The notes under the pieces were generated by a model, which was given only the letters and a program-made list of their open reading frames with translations, did no database searches and had not been told where the DNA came from. Of a DNA stretch of 64,000 nt, positions 58,755 through 64,000 are shown piece after piece. The stretch's first letter is position 1; the number at the start of each line of letters is the position of its first letter. The DNA comes from Dacryopinax spathularia (Eukaryota; Basidiomycota; Dacrymycetes; Dacrymycetales; Dacrymycetaceae). The stretch is from contig JBBPFI010000011.1 in assembly GCA_037974965.1 (NCBI GenBank), positions 806,001-870,000 on the forward strand, written 5' to 3'. A program made the position numbers and the translations under genes.

Positions 58755-59287
58755 ATGCCTATCCAAGCCAACAACCTCGCCCCCGGCCTTTACGTCGTGC
58801 TCGCCGCCCGCACCGCTGCTGATGGCACCTACCACTGGATGATCTACAATTACGCCGGACCGACTCGTACCACGTTCCACGCCATCAACCAGGACCTTGG
58901 CGGACAATGGCGCTATCAGATGAAGCATTGGGACGCGATCACGTCCGTCAACTCTACAGCCGGTTTGAGGATTGGTAAGCTCCAGAATGACGGTAAGTAA
59001 TCCCGCATGTCGCCCTTGAACATTCTCACTGACACCTTACAGCTGTGTTGGATCAGTTGTTCACCGCCATCCCTCTCGTTACTCCTACCATCGATCAGCC
59101 GGCCTTGTTCACCTGCCGCATCTGGTGGCGTCAAGCCATTCACGTTCTTCACAACAACGGGCTCATCCGCTGCCCGAATGTGCTCGCGCTGGAAGCGGAA
59201 GCACTGGCGCATGCGAACCAGCACGTTCAAGGCGTCATCAGTTTGGGAGTGCCAGGTGCGATTTACATCTCGGCGAACAGCGAGTAG
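58755..59287 (+). CDS. Small conserved-looking hypothetical protein, 160 residues
   Basis: Two exons (58755-58992, 59043-59287) joined by a clean GTAAGT...TTACAG intron with a CTGAC branch site. The first exon has LAPGLYVVLAARTAADGTYH and WMIYNYAGPTRTTFHAIN, a beta-rich pattern I associate with a basidiomycete family of unknown function. The second exon is helical (LFTCRIWWRQAIHVLHNN, NVLALEAEALAHANQH) and ends YISANSE. No signal peptide or membrane segment is evident. The frame upstream lacks a better start. Role unknown. Confidence 0.65.
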
Positions 59288-59468
59288 TTGCGTAATGAGA
59301 AGATGGGCTTCCGCGGCGGAATGAGGCTGAAGAAATAGCTAGGCGTAGGGCGGCGTAAGTGTTCTTGTAGGTAGCAAATAAACGATCCTTTGAAAAGCAC
59401 TCCTCCCGCCCATAGTGCCTAAGTGGCTTCCCGCGGTTCTTGATATAAAGGCGGGCCAACACCCGGCT

Positions 59469-59671
59469 CGAATGTCGTACGGATTCTTCTTGATCATCGT
59501 CGTGTCAGCCATCGAAGAGGCAGGGGCTGCGATGGTAGTAGCAGGGAGAGAGTCGTGGGTGAGCATGTCGAGAGAAACTGTGTGTTGAGAGGCCTTAAGG
59601 AGGGCGTGCTCCCACGCCCTCATGTAAGAAGGCAACAGATCGTCGTTGTCCTCATTCACATGATGTGCATC
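59469..59671 (-). repeat. Inverted partial copy of the 50.6-kb ORF
   Basis: On the minus strand it matches bases 50753-50955 with about 10 differences in 200, from DAHHVNE to KNPYDIR in the same reading frame. Similarity stops abruptly at both ends. Nothing marks the ends as terminal repeats. Confidence 0.85.
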
Positions 59672-59675
59672 GGGT

Positions 59676-59725
59676 GAGATCATGGGTGATAATGTCGAGA
59701 GACACTGTGTTGAGAGGTCTTGAGG
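59676..59725 (-). repeat. Second, shorter piece of the same repeat
   Basis: About 45 bases (CTCAAGACCTCTCAACACAG, then TGTCTCTCGACAT on the minus strand) match the equivalent of 50831-50876 and abut the larger copy in the same orientation. Confidence 0.7.
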
Positions 59726-59939
59726 TGAGCACCCAATCTGGCATCCGTCCTAACCCGAAAGAGCAGCCAGGTCCGACTTGCAATTCGCCAGCACCCTACA
59801 ACCTGTCAACCGACGGGATACTCGATTCGCGGGCAGTGAGGCGAGAGGGGTGGAAGAGAACCGGATTCCATTGCAGAACTACTACATACATGTACCATAC
59901 AAGCCCGCACGATCCCACAAAACTCTCCCATCGTGACAT

Positions 59940-62900
59940 CTAAGCCTGCTTAGCAGACTTGCAAGCCCTTGAGGAACCGACCTTTCCACGCTTCCCGGAC
60001 GAAGGACCTGCCCCATCTTCAGCAGCCTGCAGGGCTGCCACCCTCTCCTGCTTAGCAGCTTCTTTCCTCAACGTCTCCGCCTGGATCTGCGCCGCTTTCG
60101 AAGCCCTGCGGGCGCTCTTGGCAGATCTCTCTAGCTTGTGCACATCAAGCCACTCCGCGTCGTCCCACTCATCCCAAGTTTCGGGTGGCTCTTCGTCTTC
60201 TGCCGCGTTTCCGTCATACCAAATCTTGTCGATATAGGACCTCAGCGCTTCGTAGTCGGTCTTGACGCCTTTCGGTGGCTTGTTCACATCGAAATCCTTG
60301 ATGGAAACTGCATGAGAGTGAGAAAAGGTAACTGCGCCCCGTTGAACTGAGCAAGTCACTTACTGCCTTTGTAACCCACTTGGTCATCGCCTTCCTCCGC
60401 TGCTCTCCGGAAGAGACATGACACCCCCGAGCTTTTGCACTCACTGCATGCGACGCCTTCGAAGCGATGACAAGCTCGGTATATGCCTTGATGTGGTACT
60501 TTTGTATGCCGGCGACAAGCAGAGCAGGCGTGTGCACCGAAAGCCAACTGCAAGCATCATGTTAGATAGCTCGGAAGGAGCAGGAAGCGTTTAACACTTA
60601 CGCGTATGGGCCAAGGAAGAGGGCCCGCCTTTATCCGCAGTGTCTGCGCATTGCGGGCGTTGTCCAGGGGAGGGAGAGCATCCGTCTCAAGAAAAGGAGA
60701 AGGGGCGCGGAGCTTCTCCAGCAGAACGCCGAAATGAATGCGACGCTTGGGTCGATCCCGGTGATAAGCGTTCACTTTCGCCAATTCCTTCGCCTGACGT
60801 TCAACCGCGTGCTTCGTGTGCTTGATTATATCTTCGTACACCTCGGATGCCGTGACTGGACGGCCTGCGCCGTCCATATCTGCGAGCTGAGCGTCGTTAA
60901 GTGTGTCGTATGTTATAGCGTAATTGTTCATGTCCATGATTACAAGAGTCTTCACAGCGAGAGGGACGCCCTGCAAGATGGGCCAATCATCGAGTCCTTC
61001 CTGGACCTGTGACCATCTTGAAGAATAGCGCATGATGTCGAAAGTAAAGTAAGCGAACTTATGAGTAGGGGGGCTTTTGAACAGGCTGCGATGATCCATG
61101 GTATCTTTCTGTGCCCATAATCAGTAAGTATCATCACAATCTTACTCTACAATAGCGTACCAGATGCCCCCGTGCGTCGGTCATCCACGCTGACACTCTG
61201 GCGACCGTGGCAGTAGGGTAAAGGGGACGAGGTCGTGTGAGGCCATCAAGCACTGAGAGATAAAGAGTCGAGTACAAGTCGGGATACCATAAGGTGCTTC
61301 TCGAAGCAGCTGGTTCTCGTTTGCAGTGGTCGATGAGACCAGATAGTGTCCAGTCTTTGCCGAAAGCATCATTGACGTGTGCGAGAAAGGGAATGGTCGC
61401 GGGCAGGTCGTATTGAAGATGCCAAGCCCATATATTCATCAAAGTGATGGCAATGGGGCCTCGCATCTGCAGCCAGGCTTGCGCCTTGTCGTCGGCGAGC
61501 AAGCGGAAGTAAGTCCCCTGATGGACCGTCAGAACGGGCACGTTGAGAGCCAAAGTGAAGAGAGTTTACCAGCCAGCGCCTGCGTTTCTCGCATGCAACG
61601 GTAGCTTCCTCAAGGTTGGCCGGATCAAGCGCAGGGATTTGAGGCTCGCGTTCTCCGTCGTCTATCAGCTCTTGCGCGCTGGTACACCGCAGGATGCGTT
61701 GCTGGACGGACATGTGCGCCGCCTCAAGCAGCTCATGATACTCAATCAGCCGGTCTTCGTCATGCACCCTCTGGCGCCATGACTCTCCTTCGTTCCCTAC
61801 TCCATCCCCGGCCCTTCCCTTTCCTTTGCCGTGTTCCTTAAGATGCTTCATCAGGGAGGAACAGACGATGCTCATGCGCTGAGCCTCCTTTGTGAAGTCG
61901 TCCTGGTACCATTTGTTGAAATAAGTCTGTGAAGAACTTCAGCGAGAGCCAAGTGAAGCGAGGAGCATATATTACATGAAGACGCATAAGCTTACTCTCC
62001 CATTCGGGCCACTCCTCGCTAGCAGCGTCGTCCGGCACATTTGTGGCGAGATCGAGGAGGGTGTCTTGGGCGCGCTCATAGCGCTGAAGTAAGGGCTGCA
62101 GTTCGTCCTCCCATTCATCAAGCTGCTGGTGCATCTCGGTGTTGTGAGACTGCTTGTAGCGTTCATTCTGAGATCAGGCGTCAGTGGCAGTAAAAGCGCG
62201 TAGGAAGGAAACGCACCAGAGCGGCTTCATCCTGCTCCGCCAGCGTTGCATCGTCCTGGTATACGGAATCGGCATCACGCCCTGTCCGCGAAGATCGTCG
62301 ATCCTCATCACGTTCATGTTCTTCCTCTTCCCCGTCGGGCAGTGAGTGATCCTCCCCCGTCCCTCGAAGCTGCAAGCTATCATCCGCGTCGCTCTTCCCC
62401 AACTCGAAGTCGGATGCCAGAGACTGCGATTCGGCCGCATCCAACTCCATCAACTCATCTGAAAGACCATGTGAAGAATCCGAGCTCTCAGAAGTCGAAG
62501 CCAAGTCGTCCTGATCCTCGTCGGACGATGGCTCCCAGATCGACCTGCTTGCCTCGGTTGAGCGTGCAGATACAGAGGAGTTGTGCTCGCTGCTTCCATC
62601 CGTGTAGACATCGAGCTCGTCATGCTCTTCGTCTTCCTCCTCTTCTTCCATACCATCCTCCATCTGGGAGTCTGAGTCGGACGAAGGGGTGCTGGGGGAT
62701 AGGCAGGTTATGGGGGGAGGCGGAAGGGCGATAGCATCTCCGTCCAGAAGAGAATGGGACTGGCTGGTCCGTACGTTGACACCATGAGCTTGACCGAGCA
62801 CGTCGTCGCCCTGTGCCATGTACTCGTCCCCATGTCCATCCCCTCCTTCTTGCCCATCTAACCACGCTTTCACTTCAGCCCGCCTCTTCTCCTCCTCCTC

Positions 62901-63257
62901 CTTCTGCAGCCGCTCTAACCGTACCTTAGCCGATCTCTCCGCCAAGCGCTCGCGAACGACCTTGCGTACGTAGGGCGGTGGTAGGACGATATTGTCGAGG
63001 TCGATATCTGAGTGCCACCAGGTCGTCGATGAACCCACAGGAGAAGGAGATCGTTGTACGGGAGCCGTGGGTCTCGAGTCGGTCTTCAGCTCTTGGTAGA
63101 ATGGGAAACGAGCAGGGCCGAATTGAGATACAGGCGGCAGCGAGGCGGATGTGGGTGGTCGAGTTGAAGCAGGTGTATGCGCTTTGTTTGAGGTGGGAGT
63201 TGGGCTGACGTGTGGTCTCGACCGACCAGAGGTATGCTTGGGGCTAGGAGTGGCCAT
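59940..63257 (-). CDS. Unrecognised 1001-residue protein with zinc-cluster-like Cys motif
   Basis: Seven exons (63257-62217, 62167-61976, 61926-61570, 61517-61161, 61108-60602, 60547-60364, 60307-59940) join with every phase agreeing. The N-terminal third is disordered (Ser/Pro) with a coiled-coil-like basic stretch (VVRERLAERSAKVRLERL) and long acidic runs. The middle is helical (TYFNKWYQDDFTKEAQRM; GPIAITLMNIWAWHLQYD; ALLLIS-like none). Exon 6 gives Cys826, Cys829, Cys844, Cys852, Cys855 and Cys862 (CSACRRHTK ... CSECKSSGVSC), resembling fungal Zn2-Cys6 clusters but with a wider first gap. The tail is Lys/Ala-rich and basic. A transcription-factor-like or mobile-element-related role are both possible; I do not recognise the family. 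Confidence 0.68.
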
Positions 63258-63269
63258 CGTCTGTGCTCG

Positions 63270-63464
63270 TCAAGTGGTCACTTTCTTTGCTTCTCGAACC
63301 CCCGAAGGGCCAGATGTATGCGGGGCCAACGAGTCGTGAGCCTTCTTCGCGTGGTGAGGTATGTCCGGTTCGGGTTGTAGTCCTAAGAGCCTCTGCTTCT
63401 GAGACTTTCCATACGTTCTCATAGGCTTCTTCTGCGGTTTGGACTTGACCGGTTTGATTGCCAT
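63270..63464 (-). CDS. Small basic ORF just upstream of the 1001-residue protein
   Basis: ATG at 63464 gives 64 residues, starting MAIKPVKSKPQKKPMRTYGK, very Lys-rich, and ending 12 bp before the next ATG. No intron longer than about 20 nt would join the two in frame. It may be an upstream ORF, the true N terminus of the next gene with an unresolved splice, or chance. Confidence 0.3.
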   Translation of the reverse strand: MAIKPVKSKPQKKPMRTYGKSQKQRLLGLQPEPDIPHHAKKAHDSLAPHTSGPSGVREAKKVTT

Positions 63465-63621
63465 GGGAGAGAGTAGTATATAGAGTGACTAAACGTGGGT
63501 AGGCGGGTTGTGTAGGAAGAGGTAAGTTGAGGAGGTGGTGGTACAACAGCAAGAGGGGCAAGAGTGGATAAGCGCCGGTCCCTTGCCTGCTCACTTGGTT
63601 CGACGCGCGCCTGACTCTTCA

Positions 63622-63654
63622 GGCAGTACGATTTCAACACACAATCGTGCTGAC
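63622..63654 (+). repeat. Dispersed hairpin motif, copy e (near-complete palindrome)
   Basis: GGCAGTACGATT, 9-nt spacer TCAACACAC, then AATCGTGCTGAC. The second arm pairs with the first except for one G-T type change and the outer end. Confidence 0.85.
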
Positions 63655-63944
63655 AGCTTGTCTTACTAACTGGGCTGCTCTCGGATACACTGAAAGGCCG
63701 GTTGAAGTCCTTGTTAGAGTACACAGGACCATTTGCACTATCCGTCCACAGCCTCCCGACCAATCTGGTCAGCGAGAAGCCTTTCTAATCCCAGCCGAGT
63801 CGACAGTCCTGCTAACAACTAGATCAGATACCTACCTCTCGACTTCTTCAGTGCGCTTCCACACGGTCGGAATTTGGTTGGGAAAGACTCTGGAGAAGGC
63901 AACGAGAGCCTGGAGATACACCTTGAGGGTACATCGTGCAACGA

Positions 63945-63970
63945 GACAGTACGATTTCAACACACCATCG
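63945..63970 (+). repeat. Dispersed hairpin motif, copy f
   Basis: GACAGTACGATT (one change in the arm), loop TCAACACACC, then ATCG, the start of a decayed second arm. Confidence 0.8.
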
Positions 63971-64000
63971 GTGCGGCCTGCTTGTACCTGTCCTTGTACA

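Larger units (their letters stand above)
59288..59939. other. Spacer containing inverted partial repeats
   Basis: Apart from the two repeat pieces listed separately, no gene is recognised. Confidence 0.4.
63465..64000. other. Intergenic with two hairpin motif copies, to the window edge
   Basis: 5' flank of the preceding gene. Apart from the two motif copies, no feature recognised. Confidence 0.4.

Noticed and set aside
63270-63464. Joining the small basic ORF to the 1001-residue protein
   Set aside because: The only GT-AG pair that would link them gives an intron of about 20 nt, too short to be real.
48238-63970. A single ~15.7-kb transposon with the hairpin motifs as terminal inverted repeats
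   Set aside because: Multiple motif copies on each side, no target-site duplication seen, and host-type genes inside. The arrangement is suggestive but does not define ends.

Overview
The window looks like nuclear DNA of a basidiomycete fungus, most likely Agaricomycotina. Genes carry many 50-90 nt introns with GTGCGT/GTACGT/GTAAGT donors and CTGAC/CTAAC branch sites. The gene set includes SEC31, a fungal aspartokinase, eL14, ATG18 and NF-YB/HAP3, together with families typical of mushroom-forming fungi: an alpha-kinase, a retroviral-type (rve) integrase-domain element, and an expanded family of aminoglycoside-phosphotransferase-like (APH-like) kinases. Gene models were made by hand from splice signals and reading phase. 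Family names rest on motif recognition, not searches.

Region 1 (1 to about 13.9 kb) has no ordinary genes. It is a diverged satellite: a conserved box (GCGAAAA, then TCGGCGTTAA, then often a second TCGGCGTTAG 20-30 bases on) recurs about every 170-190 bp. The boxes are nested in a higher-order repeat of about 4.9-6.0 kb, seen three times (about 74-4940, 4940-10984, 10984-13908). Each unit includes a copy of the promoter and 5' end of HAP3. The first HAP3 copy is one exon plus a splice-site remnant. The second (7703-8183) keeps a complete in-frame histone fold but has lost its tail. The third (13909-14879) is the full gene.

Region 2 (15-45 kb) holds core genes with a dispersed APH-like family: an uncertain BED-type zinc-finger ORF, APH-like 1 (+, catalytic residues lost), then on the minus strand SEC31, aspartokinase, eL14 and APH-like 2 to 5. 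The five APH-like genes share intron positions, an N-terminal region and a C-terminal Gly-Tyr-Ala/Ser-Thr-Asp plus basic tail. Copies 4 and 5 are a recent tandem duplication of about 4 kb, and both have Pro in place of the catalytic His.

Region 3 (45-64 kb) starts with ATG18 and a two-segment membrane protein. It then enters an island with an unrecognised ORF and an inverted partial copy of it about 8.5 kb away, an integrase-domain element, an alpha-kinase gene, a second type of APH gene carrying an in-frame stop, a small 160-residue protein, and a 1001-residue protein with a zinc-cluster-like Cys motif. A short palindromic motif (12-nt arms, 10-nt loop) occurs six times, only at 48.2-50.4 kb and 63.6-64.0 kb, on both sides of the island and always in non-coding DNA.
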